Assembly (NCBI RefSeq): GCF_963576615.1
Contig: NC_088711.1
Coordinates: 3,348,001 to 3,412,000 of the forward strand
Origin: Watersipora subatra
Lineage: Eukaryota; Bryozoa; Gymnolaemata; Cheilostomatida; Watersiporidae
Direction of reading: 5' to 3'
DNA: 64,000 nucleotides
The position numbers were made by a program, and so were the translations under genes. Below, piece by piece: positions 1-14,800 of this stretch. Below the pieces are notes generated by a model. It did no database searches. It was given only the letters and a program-made list of their open reading frames with translations, and was not told where the DNA came from. Position 1 is the stretch's first letter. Each line of letters begins with the position of its first letter.

Positions 1-998
1 AAAGGAATTCTTAGAATAGGGGTGCCTAGAAGTGTTAAGGGAAACCATCAGTCATATTGCTAGCAGTATTTTAATATGATCATATACTCTCTTAAGACTG
101 AGTTTCATGCGAACAGTAGCGAGACATGTTGGAGCTGAGGTTTTCATCAATGGCTTGGGCTGCAGTGACTCACTAACCAATTTGGTTACGAGCTGTCTTT
201 AAATTTGTAGATAATTGTCCTAATTGTAGATTTCCATTCGCTACTGGTGAGTGGAGGGGCAGCTGTTCGTCATAAGCTGGACTGTATCCTCCCATTGTTG
301 AATGAGTTATTATCCATATCAGGCCTCAGCATGTGCAGACAATTACAGGCTTTCTCAGAATCTTAACCACTTATTGCACTTACAATCTTATTGTACTTAA
401 ACATGACATTTCTTTGCTTCTTTTGAAAGAGCGGCTAGTAGCAGAGATGTTTTGTGCAATTAAAGTTTGCCCAATAAAAGTACAGGGTTTGTTTAAAAGT
501 TTATTAAAAAAAGTCAATCTAAAAGCACAAAATGGCTGGTGAGCTTTTCAGACTTCCAGCTGAATAAAATCTGAAAATAGCCAAACAGTGACAGAACTCG
601 GATGTTATTTTTATAACTGCTTTTATTATTACTATGATGATTAAATTTCTTAAATTTTGCGTTCTGTTATTTTAGCAGGCAGCATCTCTTAATTTACCTT
701 TTCCATAACGTTTGCATACGCTGCCTTACCTCTATTTTCATCATTCTTCATTTGGCTCTGCAATGAACTCAAATGTGCTTAAAGCACGCTGTCTCCACAC
801 ATTTCTTTGGTTTTCTTCTCCTGTTGACCTCTCCTTCGTAGGAACAAACTATATCTATCAGACGTTTGGGTCCTAAAGTAGGTGCTCACCACTCTTCTTC
901 AATCTTCATACTCTATTGATAGCCCTTGGCTGTCATAATACTCTTTGTGTGCGACCCTTCTTAATGTTACCTCTCCTTGCACCTTGTCTAAACATTCA

Positions 999-1196
999 CC
1001 AGACCACCACCAGACCACCACCAGACCACCACCAGACCACCACCAGACCACCACCAGACCACCACCAGACCACCACCACCAGACCATCACCACACCACCA
1101 CCACACCACCACACGACCACACCGCCACACCACCACACCACCACACCACCACCAGACCACCACCACCACACCACCACTAGATCACACCACACCACC
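999..1196 (+). repeat. 11-bp minisatellite (agaccaccacc)
   Basis: About 17 tandem units of agaccaccacc, becoming irregular CCA-rich sequence after 1075. Long open frames on both strands here are repeat artefacts (Pro/His/Thr or Trp/Gly/Val), not genes. Confidence 0.9.
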
Positions 1197-2461
1197 GTGA
1201 CAAATTAAACTGGATATTATTTATAGCAACAGCATTGAACATCCAAGGTTGGACTATGCAGCATATATTTTTTCATGGTATTCTACCATATTAGACATTG
1301 CCGACAGAAACGAACTTACTCTTGCTGTGCTGTCCTGCTACTCTCCACCCTACAAACCCTTTCCTGTTTCTTTGCTATCATCACTGACATTACCTCTATT
1401 GTTATACTGAATAATGTGAATACAAGGAACATCTTCCTGTGGTCGGTTGCTCATGCTGAGTATTTCCAATTAAGTTATGTGGAAGTACTCACTTGCCTGA
1501 TTCAGATCCTGATGAACTAGAATACAATAATAATAATAATCATAACGGACTAGAATATAAACTGAAGGAGATGATAGCTACTAAGACATCATCATCTTCA
1601 TAAGTGCTGTCTCTATATTTGTAGCAACAGCTAACTTGTGCCATGATTCTATTTTGAATAGACTATAATTGACTGTGTTTACTCTATGAGTAGTTCTATG
1701 ATGATACTTTGCAAAGAGGTCAAGCCTCTATAATATGAGCTCTTTATTAGAACTTGTTTACATCATCGATTTACCAATTTAAAGAGAGTGATTTGTCAGC
1801 AATGCTGCCGCTAACAAACCTGCTTATCGGCATCAGTTCTTGTCATTTAAAATAAATGTTAAAATATTGTTGAATCAATAGAAGACTGAATATTTGGCTT
1901 GTTCAATCTTCTAGTACTTTTTTAAAGTTGTAAGTTGAAACGGACTTGAAATATGCGCAAAGCTGTGAAGGTTTTCAGCAATTTTATTGGTTAAAGAAGC
2001 GACTACTGACCCTCACATACTTTATTAGGCAAATTTGATTGGTTAAAACTCTATTTAGGGTGTGTCAGTGTGGATGTAAATTAGACTTAGTCATTACTGT
2101 CGCGATCCGCTAAATACATGCTGACGCTGCTGCAAGCCCAAGCAATTATTAGCTGGCTTCTATCATTACCGCACAGTTTTGATGTCAATGAGATAAACTG
2201 CTGATATCTAATATTGATCATGCCGACATACGCAACCGTTCATGTTAGGAAAAGATGTGAATTAGCTGGCTGATGTCAATGACTGAATGAGAGAGCATGC
2301 CAAAGCCAAAGACAATCGTAATAGCATCCAAGTCATTAGAGTCAATGACATAAATGTGAATTTACTCTGAGCAAATATTTATTATTACTTTTAACGACTT
2401 TCCAGAGGTTAGAAAATGGAGTAAACGAGTCTTGAGGCTAATAGAAAGAAATAAGTGCACT

Positions 2462-2566
2462 AACTCCGGCGGCCACCCCCTTATCTCTACTCCGGCAGCC
2501 ACCCCCTTATCTCTACTCCGGCAGCCACCCCCTTATCTCTACTCCGGCGGCCACCCCCTTATCTCT
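2462..2566 (+). repeat. 26-bp minisatellite, four copies
   Basis: Four head-to-tail copies of a GC-rich 26-mer (ctccggcggccaccccctta plus tctcta) with only g/a variation. It lies about 60 bp before the first ATG of the F-BAR/SH3 gene, so it may sit in its promoter or 5' UTR. Confidence 0.9.
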
Positions 2567-2627
2567 AGTATTATCATGAGCGCTTGGACAGACGAGACGT
2601 ACCCCAGTTTAGATTGGTAAAATCTAG

Positions 2628-2847
2628 ATGAACATTCCCTGCTTGCAGATTAGCCAAAGAAGACACAAGATTCCTGAATCTACACCAAAGACAAGTCCAA
2701 ATTGCGAATCTATTCTAAAGCCTCTAGGAACATCTGTGACACCGATGGCTGATGACAGGTATCAATTATCATATACAGATCTCATTTCCGGTGACCAAGA
2801 GAAAGTCAAGGAGCACCTTCAACGAATCATGCAGTTAGCCACCATAA
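2628..2847 (+). CDS. Exon 1 of the F-BAR/SH3 gene (start region)
   Basis: This open frame runs to the donor ATAA|GTGAGT at 2847/2848 (phase 1). An in-frame TAG directly precedes the ATG at 2628. A second in-frame ATG lies at 2745, followed by MADDRYQLSYTDLISGDQEK. Neither ATG has a strong Kozak context. A pyrimidine-rich acceptor (ccctgcttgcag) ends at 2648 in the same frame, so this may be an internal exon whose 5' partner was not recognised. The residues after 2745 are the likely start of the F-BAR helix bundle. Confidence 0.55.
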
Positions 2848-5800
2848 GTGAGTATTGCTAGAGAATTAAGGTTAGACATAAAGACAAGGCGATAGGTACT
2901 TGGTTGCTGCTTTGAATAAGTGCTTTCAGTGGTAGCATATTGTAGATAATGCAAGCATTTGTCTCCGAAGAAAATAATGGCGTAATGACAGCTCGCAACC
3001 GGTCCACTCAGAACTTGTTTAGTCATTGAGTTGTTATGCACACAATCTGCTCGAGCTAAGTGCAGTTACATAAGAAGCTAAAATACCTACTTATCTTCCG
3101 TCCCATGGCAGAGGACTTACTGTTAGAATAGACTCAGAACCAAGAGCCAGATAAGCTAGTGGTCCATAGCTTCTAAAGCCTATAAGCCTAACTTTTCTAC
3201 TATTTCTATTTATGTTATAAACTAGGATACCAATGCTAAAAGAATTGTGTCTTAAACCCTTGACAATACAGCGCACATTGCGCCCATATTAGTCGTTTTT
3301 CTTTCTTTTGACAAGATATGACAACTCTCACACAACAAAAATAAAAAAATTCTCGTTACTTTTTAGACCGCTTTTTTATAACATAGATGTTACAAACACT
3401 GTTTTAAAAATTTTCAGCAAACCTCATTTTAAATGTTCAACAATTCTTACAATAAAATGTCTCATTTTATTGTTTTTTGTAAAAAAAGTTTACATTGTTG
3501 ACCAAGTGAATCTAGACTAGGTGTGCTTTTAGATTTTCAGCTATTCTTTAGGAAAGCGTGTGATACTCAAATTGTATATTTCAAAGTTATAAAAAATCAC
3601 ATTAAGATTACAATGTACGCGTCACAGAGACATCGCTGGGTATGTGTCTTCATTTAAGGTATTAGTAAACAGTATAACCTGCAATTGTAATCAATATTTA
3701 CATTTATCATTATTTTAAAGCCGACATATAGTGGACAACTCCAATTTTATGGGCATGACTAGGCCTGAGGGATCAACTATCACATACCTCCAGTCAATGT
3801 TAGATATCTCATAACATCACTGAGTCTGTTTGCTTTGAATTTTTGTGGCGTCATTCCATACCATTGCTAAGGAAATGCACATTTGACTCACATGAATTAC
3901 CTGTATTCTATGATACGATTGTTTGACAATGCTTTATAAAATCTCTTTGTTCTTAAATGTTTTCTTATGATCACTAATCTGTTTAGTGCTCGCAGAAGCA
4001 ATCAGGAAGTACACTTTCTAACTTGTGTACCTTGTATGATTTGCAGGAATTGTGACTTGTAGGAGTTGTAATTTCCATCCTTTGATAATTCTATGACTTG
4101 TAACTTTTATGTTTTGTAACATCGATGATTTATATCTTTTGTGATTTGTAACTTATATGATTTATAACTTCTATGGTTTGTAACTTCTATGATTTGTAAT
4201 TTCTATCCTTCGATAATTCTATGATTTGTAACGTCAATGATTTGTAACTTTTATGATTTGTTACTTCAATGAGTTGTAACCTCTATGACTTGTAACTTTT
4301 ATGATTTGTATCTGCGATGATTTGTAATTTCTATGGTTTGTAACTTCTATGATTTGTTACTTCTATGATTTGTAGCTTCTATGGTTTGTAGCTTCTATGG
4401 TTTGTAACTTCTATGATTTGTAACTTCGATGATTTGTAACTCGTGAGAGTTGTGACTCCCCAACTAATTCATGAAACTTGAGTAGCAGACAAATTTGTTT
4501 GAGTTAAAACAAGAAGCTTAAATAATTCTGTCATGGCGTAATTGTGTATTTTTTGAGGATAATAGTTCACTGTTGGCTAAGTAAATAATTAAACACAATC
4601 AATAGACCCAATCATACTCATTGTAACCTCAAGCTAAACTATTTACAAACCTTCAGCCAAGGAGATGCTAGTAATTGTTCGTGCTGGCAAAGTATTACGT
4701 GACTACTATGCAGTCCAGCCATCTGTTTCGCAAGTCTTACTTTAACAGTTGCCAATTGTCGAAAGTAAAATTTTCAAGTGTGTTTGTTAATTTCAACGTT
4801 AGAAAACAATGAATACTAAATTCAAGTAATAAATTCATGTTCAAAGATATCACTGCCTGATATACGACAAGAATATGACTGAGATAAACTATGAAACTGG
4901 ATTGTCAACAAGCACCTGCGACAGTTAGTCATGGTCTTTTAATTAGACGCAATACAGGGTGGTAATCGGTACTCAACAAAAGCTGGTGGCAGGTGCCTGA
5001 TAAGAGCTTGTGACAGGCCCTTGATATAAGCTTGTGGCAGATGCTTGACATATACCAGTGGTTAGTTAGTACTTAACGTTAGCCAGTAGTTGGTGCTAAA
5101 TATGTTTTCACAGTGCGTGCTATACAAGTCGTTAAACCAGACTAGTTAATGAATACTGGACAATAGTTGACTGCGGCTGCCAGAGGGAATCTGATAGCTG
5201 ATGCTGAAGTAAGTTGGTAGAACATAAGCAGATAAACCACAGAAGTCCTCTTTCAGTTGTTCATATGTTATTGCTGTTATTATATGTTTTAGTCAGTGAC
5301 TTTGTTAGTGAGTATGCACTGCTGTATGAGACCTTCTCCAACAAGCTGCAGGAACTTGCTTCTATCTACAAACAGAAAACATTCGACTGCACTAATGAGA
5401 ATGAAGGGTAGGTGCTCTCTACTCAGACACATTGTCTATAGATGGCAGGTTGTGGTAGTTGCTCTCTACTCACACACATTGTCTATAGATGGCAGGTTGT
5501 GGTAGGGGCTCTCTACTTAGACACAGTGAACATAGAGGGCAGGTTGTGGTAGGTGCTCTCTACTCAGACACATTGTCTATATATGGCAGGTTGTGGTAGT
5601 TGCTCTCTACTCAGACACAGTGATCATAGAGGGCAGGTTGTGGTAGTTGCTCTTTACTCAGACACATTGACCATAAAGGGCAGGCTGCGGTAGTGACTCT
5701 TTACTCAGGCAAATTGACCATAGGGAGCAGGTTGTGGTAGGTGCTCTCTACTCAGACACATTGACTATAGAGATTGGTTCCAAGATCGTGTTTCAAACTG

Positions 5801-8800
5801 GCTAATTGAAGCACCACCGGATGGATGCAAGGTGTCACTGACAGATCTCTTTCGGACACTCTAACTGGTGGCAGCCTAATCTTGTTGCTTCCTAAATTTT
5901 CAAAACATTTCAAGAAGCTAGGATTCCCTAAATCAAGATATGCTTAAAGTTGGAACTCATTCCTCTTCTACAAAATTGTCTGAGTGGGGAGTTTAAGTTC
6001 AAATACCACTATGCATTGCTGGCTGTGTCAGCAGCTGTCATAAAACATTAACTGGCTTCTCTGGCACAGTTTGAAGGAGGGTATGGGACTATGGGTGTAG
6101 CTAGGGACCCATATTGGCGCGCATCTACCATTTGCTATAACCGAATGCAAACAATTGCTGCTGTTTCTGGGCTAGTTTCAGAAACTGATTGGTCAACCAC
6201 AGGTGTTGACGTGTTAAACTGAGCAGGAGTTCAGTAGCATAGTACAAGTGGAATGGTGCAAGTACCATAGTACAAATACCATAGTACAAGTACCACAGTA
6301 AAAGTACCATAGTACAAGTGCCACAGTACAAGTACCACAGTACATTGTACAAATCCTCCAATAATTTGCGCTCTTCATTGTTGTACTATTTTCAGCAAAC
6401 TGCACGAGTTTGACAGGAGTTTGACCTGCAAGCATAACCATGTTAACCTTTGAGTTTCAGCAGCAAACTTATAAACAAGAACTAAACTTGGCATGATTAA
6501 GAATTAGGAATTTGTCTTGTGGCTGTGATATCAATAACTAATCCATCTGAGAAAGAAGGCTAGCCAGAGTTTGTAACATTTTCCTTTGAAAGCTCTAATA
6601 ACAGTCAGTTGAAAATAACCTTTCTTAACTCTTGTGTCATGGAAATCGTTACCTCAGCGTCTTATGCCATTTCTGTAGAGCAGCGCAAGGGCAGAGCTCA
6701 ATGTTGGCAGCCTGGGAGGCGGTACTCTCTGAGGTCATAACAGACAGCCTGGTAGGTGAACAAGTGTCGAGTAGAGATCTTCTCAGAGAAACTCAGTCAC
6801 TTTCAGCGGGGCTCATTATAATAGAATCAGTTTTGCACACCCCAAAATGCTAGACAAGCCATATATTACAAATTTATTGTGCTTAAGGGAGACGATTACT
6901 AAGCACAACATTCAACACCGGGTTATGTTTTTATGTAAAGGTTTATGCTTGCTTTATTAACAGTAAACATGCTGTCCTTGTTGTGATGTTTTTAGTTTGA
7001 AGTAAATCCAACAGAGCTATAAAGAAGATTTAATCATCCACACACTCACTAACTGCTGACCATCCTCAAAGGTCAAGGATATTTCATTGAGTGTATTACA
7101 GCATCAGAATACTTGAACACTGATTGCACAGCTACACTGTCTTTCTCAGACTTCTAAATCAACAAATGTTTTGTTAGGCTCAGAAATGTTTGATCAAACT
7201 TTTTTGTAAACTTTATTTGGCGTCAACATCATCTCCAAACAATATGCTTCTCATAATATGCAATTAAAAACATAGTTTAAAAAAAAGAAAGTGTAGGGAT
7301 TATATAGAATAGATATAACTTGTTGATAAGTTGTATCACATGCCAATAAGGTTAGGGTGAATGAGACAAAAGTTTGGCTCTCGTCCTTATCAGTTGGCTC
7401 TATCGTATTATAGATTGATTGGAGAGCCCTAGTTCTATATTACATGTATATAATCCGATGTTTGAAATGTAGCCTAGTCGTCTCAATATTAACAATAAAA
7501 GAGGTGTAAAAGCCTTTTGCTATGATTAGTGTAGAGTTTGTTAATTTGATATGTTTTAGAGCTATGGTGAATTGTCGGGAAAACTAAAAAAGTCTAAATG
7601 CAGTCGACTGGCAGAAGTGGTTCAGTGTAAAACCTTGCATATGAATGAGATGTATAAGTTCAGAAAAAGGTTAGACGTTGCCCTCGACCAATCAGAAGAG
7701 ATGTTACATAAGGTAAATAACTATTAACTAATCTAAATTGTACCACAAAATTGTATTTGTATAATAATTTATGCGTCAATCTATGTATCACTCTATGCAA
7801 AATACAAAGTAGCCAACTTTAACTCACACGAACATAAGCCTCTGAGTTCAAAAGACACAGAGAGTCAATTTGTAGCTTGCGCTTTATTGTTGTCGCCAGT
7901 TGCTTCAGTCAAGTTTTTTTGAACAAACTATTCAAGAACAGCCAGAGATGCTTCATTATACGCTATAAATATAATTTTGGCTGTTCCAATATACAAAATA
8001 CATTAGCTGACTCACTGGTGACTTCTAACGTTTAATACCGTACTCTAAAGCAGACAGCGATATATACATGTCGGCAGCAATGTATATATGTATATATGCC
8101 TTTCCTTTGTTGCAGCTGCGGGTGGAGCTCAGAGATGAAACACACGTAAGATACATAGATATGTGATCTCTTAGTTCGTGTGGTCATAACTCTACATGTC
8201 TGTGTGTTTATAACTCTACATGTCTATGTGGTTCTAACTCTACATGTCTGTGTGTTTATAACTCTACATGTCTGTGCTTATAACTCTACATGTCTGTGTG
8301 TTTATAACTCTACATGTCTGCGTGTTCATAACTCTACATGTCTGTGTGTTTATAACTCTACATGTCTGCGTGTTCATAACTCTACATGTCTGTGTGTTTA
8401 TAACTCTACATATCTGCGTGTTCATAACTCTACATGTCTGTATGTTTATAACTCTACATGTCTGTGTGTTTATAACTCTACATGTCTGTGTGTTCTTGTA
8501 GCTTTTGTCGAGGGATTGTTTGACTTCTGTTTACAAATATTTATAACTGTTTAGTTTAAGTTACTTTATTTTTATTGTATTTATTTACTGTGTTTATTTA
8601 CGGCAATATTAATCAGCTTCAAGATCATATAAATGCAACATATACAGTCAAACCTCGAGTTTAATTGTTAAGTTGCTCTAAGATCTGTCAGTATGTTGAA
8701 GCTGTTGTAAGTTGGAATGAATATTCTCATAAGAAGACATTGTAATTAGTTTAATTCTTTTCACCGCCCAAAAACTCATGATTAGTTCATAATAAATGCT

Positions 8801-11800
8801 GCAGGTAAATTCACATAGCATTAAAACAGCAGTATTATATAAAACTATTTGCGAACATTATGTAAAAATTGTAAAAAACTTAATAGATGAAGTAATAATA
8901 TATGACAAAGGTTTCCATTGTTATTTGACTTTAGAGACGAGCAGAGTGCAGGCTCAGTGATACGCAAGTTCTAGGGTGAAGCTGATAGTGATATGGGGGG
9001 ATAAAGACGAGGGATAGTTTAAACTAACTTACTAAAAATGTTTTTATATTTTTTGTTTTTGTTTATTTTCATGTCAAATTCTTATCAGTCTTTTCAGCCT
9101 TCCTTACTTTCCAAAAATTTCAAATGATTTATTTTGAAAAATATTTTAAATATAGAATCAAAGCTTTGTTAGAAAGTTTGTAAGTTGAGACCATGAGTAA
9201 GGGTTGTGGCTTAACTGAGAGATATGACGTGATGAGAAGCAGAGTCGCAACTGAGTGAAAAGCATTCTTAATAGAGCAGAACTGAATGCCCGGCATTGCC
9301 CGGGTAATAAAAAAGTCTTTGGACAGAACATTTATTTTTATTTAACGCACACAGCATTTACCATTCTAACTTTTAAACATAATATCATGGAAAAAGTGTT
9401 TTTGTGCAGTTCAAATGAATTAAGAGAAAAAATAAAACAACTGTAAAGATTTTTAGAATTTTTTAAACAGCTTTAACTTTTAAATTTCTTATTATGAAAA
9501 AAGTGTTTTGTTGAAATGAATCAGGACAAACAAATAAAACTGTAAAAGTGTTTAAATGTAAATATGAAATCGTTAGCAAGTAATAGCTACATATAGTCTG
9601 TTTTGCTATGATTACAATGAAAAATATTTGGTATACAACGATATGGTTTTAGTTTGTTTCAGTTCTGGCATCATAAGGTGAAAATATCGTATAGAGTGGT
9701 ATAAAAACCCATAATAATTATCTAATACAATCACTGCCTGGTAAAAATCATCAAAATCATCATTATTAAAAAATAGTAGCAAAACAATATGTTAACCCTC
9801 TTAACTATTGGTACCTACAATAACTTATGTGCATTTTGTGGTTATGATCTGCAAGAAAATGTAACATTACAATGTACTACGAGCAGTACGTACCTTGGAG
9901 AGTTCTTACCTTTGAGACAAACAAACATAAAAGCTGAATGTAACTTGAATGAATTTAACTTACTAAAACACATACTTAAAGGTGAGGAAAGGAAGTTTTA
10001 GTATGTATTTTAGTAAACTTCAAACTGTACACTAAAATTTTATCACTCATCTGTTTGCCGATCCCTTTTTGCTATAACGGATAACGCTGAACTGAGATGG
10101 CAAGCAACGTAGCCTATACCTCTTTCTGGTGTTGTAAGAGGTACATTTTGTATTTGGGTTGTATTTTGGTAAATAACATTTCAAAATTTTCGTTTCTTTG
10201 TCGTAATTAGCACAACAATCACCAAGTTTTAATCTTGAGATAAATTTTTGTTGGTATCGTATGGAGAGAAAACAAACTCGCCCTAGTATTGCGAGGACAA
10301 AAAACATTGAGTTTCATAGAACTAAGCGAAAAATATTTGATAACAGGGGCATCGTAACCCTGTGGGCTTTAGCGTGTGCAATAGAGAAAAAGGTATGCGG
10401 TAGGTAGCAAGAGTGATACAAGTCCAAGAACAGCGTAGCTTAGCGATTAGATGAGCGGTTAAGAACTTGTGGTTGCAATCTTCAGGAGTTCTAATCCAGC
10501 AAGAAATGAGCGTTTCATTTCAAGATTTTAATAGCTATAGCAGGACAGACAGATAATGACAGACGATGACAAACTGAGATTTATATATAGATGCTACATA
10601 TGTGTATATATATTCATATATATACACGTATGTATATATGTATATATTGTTGTAGGCATATAAAATGCATCATCAGCATTACATGGTAGACGGAAGTGAG
10701 AGGAAAGATCGAGCATTCCAATCCTGTGCGAATGCCCATAATAATTATGTGCTACAGCTGAAGAGTACAAACAAACTAATAGAGGAGTACCACTCATCAG
10801 CATTGCCTTGGATCTATGATGTAAGTAATTCATAGCATAAACTGCCTATAGGTCAAGGTCTCCAATCAGATGGGATCTAATCTAAGCACGCTGAATGGCT
10901 GTGATAAAACTACAGTCTTGGTGTTAGTGCAATCAGATGCAGAAATAGTTAGATCAGATATTTTGTAGATAACGAAATTGAGAATGTAGTACATTTACTC
11001 ATGCACTCATGATCGCAGAGCACCAGAACTTACAATACTGACATCAATCATAAAGAAGCTGTGGTGTTCTATTATATTTTATTTAAAAAAGGATTTGTTT
11101 CAGTCAAGCATTTCGTTGAGTATTTGACACGAGATCATAATCGGTAATAGAGATGCGTTGATCGTGGGTACAAGAGATGAGTTGATAGTGGGTACTAGAG
11201 ATGAGTTGATAGTGGGTACAAAAGATGAGTTGATAGTGGGTACAAGAGATGAGTTGATAGTGGGTACTAGAGATGAGTTGATAGTGGGTACAAGAGATGA
11301 GTTGATCGTGGGTACAAAAGATGAGTTGATCGTGGGTACAAAAGATGAGTTGATAGTGGGGACTAGAGATGAGTTGATAGTGGGTACTAGAGATGAGTTG
11401 ATCATGGGTACAAAATATGAGTTGATAGTGGGTACAAGAGATGAGTTGATAGTGGGTACAAGAGATGAGTTGATAGTGGATACTAGAGATGAGTTGATAG
11501 TGGGTACAGGAGATGAGTTGATCATGGGTACAAAAGATGAGTTGATAGTGGGTACAAAAGATGAGTTGATAGTGGGTACAAAAGATGAGTTGATAGTGGG
11601 GACTAGAGATGAGTTGATAGTGGGTACTAGAGATGAGTTGATCGTGGGTACAAAAGATGAGTTGATAGTGGGTAGAGGAGATGAGTTGATCGTGGGTACA
11701 AAAGATGAGTTGATCGTGGGTACAAGAGATGAGTTGATAAGGGTACTAGAGGTAGATTGATAAAAGGTGTTATTATTTGTACTCACAGGAACTAGGAGAT

Positions 11801-14800
11801 GTTCACAGTGAAACTTGTAATGCCATGAACTCTACCATGAAGAACCTGTCTCTTTTCCTTGTGTCCAAGGTAAAGTCTATGAACTATATAATTTTAGTAT
11901 AACAAAGCAAATAGAGAAGCACATTTAGCACGCAAGAGCGTTTCGTTATTTACAAAGGAAAAGGTTCTTATGTCGTTGTGTGGTTTGCCAGAGTCATTTT
12001 CCTCAAATAGGAAATATTGTGTGTATATTTATATAAACGAATGAGGAATCTTATTGAATGAATATTGATGTTCAGTCAAATCATTATTTAAAGCCCTACC
12101 TAGCAGGTGTGTAGATTATAGTCATGCATGTCAAGATGTCAGCAGTGCTGTAGTTGTATAGCAAACCATTGCAACACCCGAAGGTCAAGTGCTGTCATAT
12201 CATCTATATAAATCTATATCATGATAATGTTGAAGGCTCACGACCAAGCAAACAGGTACGATGGACTATTCCGTCTTTTCAAACAAGTCAGTCCTGCTGG
12301 AGACGTACACAACTTTGTGAAGCCGCTGCAGAAGGATTCTTCTCCGGATGCTGCCAGCTTCATGCCTAAACCGCATGTCTTTGTAGCTATTCTTGACAAT
12401 TCTTTTGAAGTGAAGGTAAGTTGCTCATAGCTGTGGATTGCAGAAGGCTTTAAAATGAACTAATAAAATTACAAGTGAATGGCATAAAAAATAGGTAAAA
12501 GTTGAGATGCAAAATGCAGCTAACACTACACATAAATCGCAGGCCAAACTGTGAGATGAATATTGCAATGGTGAAATATTGTAATATTAATCGTATAATA
12601 AAAAAGATAAATTAATGTTCATCACCAGATGTATCACTTTAAAAGCATATTTCACAACCGCATTTGTAATACTATAATGATTGAATGTGGGTGGGAAACT
12701 GTTTATCACTGTGTATCAACAATCACTGTGTATAACTGTCACTATGTATAACTATCACTATGCATAACTATCACTATGTATAACTATCACTATGTATAGC
12801 TATCACTATGTATAGCTATCACTGTGTATAACTATCACTGTGTATAACTATTACTATGTATAACTATCACTGTGTATAACTATCACTGTGTATCAACTAT
12901 CACTGTGTATAACTATCACTGTGTATAACTATCACTGTGTATAACTATTACTATGTATAACTATCACTTTATAAAACTATCACTATGTATAACTATCACT
13001 ATGTATAACTATCATTATGTATAACTATCACTATGTATAACTATCACTATATATAACTATCACTGTGTATAACTATCACTGTGTATAACTATTACTATGT
13101 ATAACTATCACTTTATAAAACTATCACTATGTATAACTATCACTGTGTATAACTATCACTGTGTATAACGATTACTAGGTAGAACTATCACTGTGTATAA
13201 CTATCACTGCGAGTCTTATTACCATTGTGGGTCTGTCATCTTGAGAATGACCATCACTGTAGGCGTGACTATCACTTGTAAGACTGAATGTCTTCATTTC
13301 TCATAATAAAAATAATAATAAAAATAATAATAATAATTATTATTATTGTTGTTGTTATTGTTATTATGATTAGCGCCGGTAGTGGATTGACCTTGGTAAA
13401 GATCCACTAATATCGGCTTGGTGCCCGACGCTTAACTGGACCCGCCACTGTGAGAAGGCTTTTATAGAAACTCATAGTAGTGCCTGCTGCCTTTTGGGTT
13501 AGGTTCATGTTTCAACCAAAGGCTAATGGAGTTAACCCCACACAAACCCTATTGCTTTGTAGCATTGGAAAATGATTAAGGCTATAGGAGAAAACCCTTT
13601 ACAAATCACCACTCATACCCGTGATGAATACACAAACAGAAAGAAACCCCTACGACGCTGAGCGGACAGGACAAGCCAGTCAACTCTTGCCCGGCAGCTC
13701 ACCTGTGCCACCCTAGGCAGAGAGCGGTCGTCAATCTGCTACTGGGACAAGTAATACCAATGAGAAGAGGAGAGGATGGACACGAATAAACAACATCAGT
13801 GCAATGGAATTTTACTACCAAAGTCAACCAGAGAAGAGAGGATACATGAAAAGGATGCATCAGATATGGAAAGATAAAGGATTGTTTAGTAAAACAGATC
13901 AAAGGATAGCAGATCAAGTCAGAGTCATCAAAAGAAACGGGCTGATGTCCGACTTGGAGATGGAACAGATAAGACAGAGAGTAACAGTGACACCACCAAA
14001 CGCTGTGATTCAGAACAATGTAAATGAACATGTTGATACAGCCGAAGAAGTGATGGAGAGCGAAATCACTGTGAAGATAATAGAGACACCAATTGAGAGA
14101 CCAAGGGCAAGTGAGGAACAAAAAGAGATAATCAATCGCCTCAAAGACATCATTGAGGAACTGGAGCAAAAGTGAAAGATGCCAAAATTGAAGAAGATAC
14201 CGAAAGATAAGATCAGGAAGGAAACAGGAATAATTAATCAGGTGATCGGATTTATTGACACCACTGATATTGGAGGTACAAACGACTTGATATATGCAGG
14301 AGCACAGCTGGTAATAGAAAGATTACAGAAAGGACAGAAAACCGGTGGCAGGAGAACCCACACACCGGCATGGAAAATGAGACTAGAAAGAAAATTGGAG
14401 GAAACACGTAAATATCTAGCAAAGATGAATAACATCAAAGAAGTGAGGCAATTCATCACAAGAGAAATGGAGCAAGGTTGTTGCCTGAAGAAAAAAGGAA
14501 TAGATCGAGTGAACGAGGAACTTAAACAGAAAGTGACATCCACAGCAGCAAAGATTAAGAGATATTCTGACAGAGTGAATCAGTTTCATATGAACCATCT
14601 ATTTGAAACATACCAGAAATGATTCAATCAAAGCCTAGAAGGTAAACGACAGGAACAGATACCACCGCCTGAGCCTGATGCTGCTCTGGTGTTCTGGAGT
14701 AACATATGGGCACAGCCGCACACTCATAAAAAGATGCCAAATAGATCAAGGAGGCTGAGAATGACTACAAAGATTTAGAGAAACAAACTGATATGGAGAT

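Larger units (their letters stand above)
1..2627. other. Region upstream of the F-BAR/SH3 gene, no recognised gene
   Basis: AT-rich sequence apart from the 11-bp and 26-bp minisatellites. Any promoter or 5' UTR exon of the gene starting at 2628 should lie here, but I could not identify one. Small open frames (for example 1275-1520) have no recognisable content. Confidence 0.5.

Noticed and set aside
899-1208. Open frames of 87-98 codons on both strands
   Set aside because: They lie entirely on the 11-bp CCA-rich minisatellite and encode only repeat-derived His/Pro/Thr or Trp/Gly/Val.
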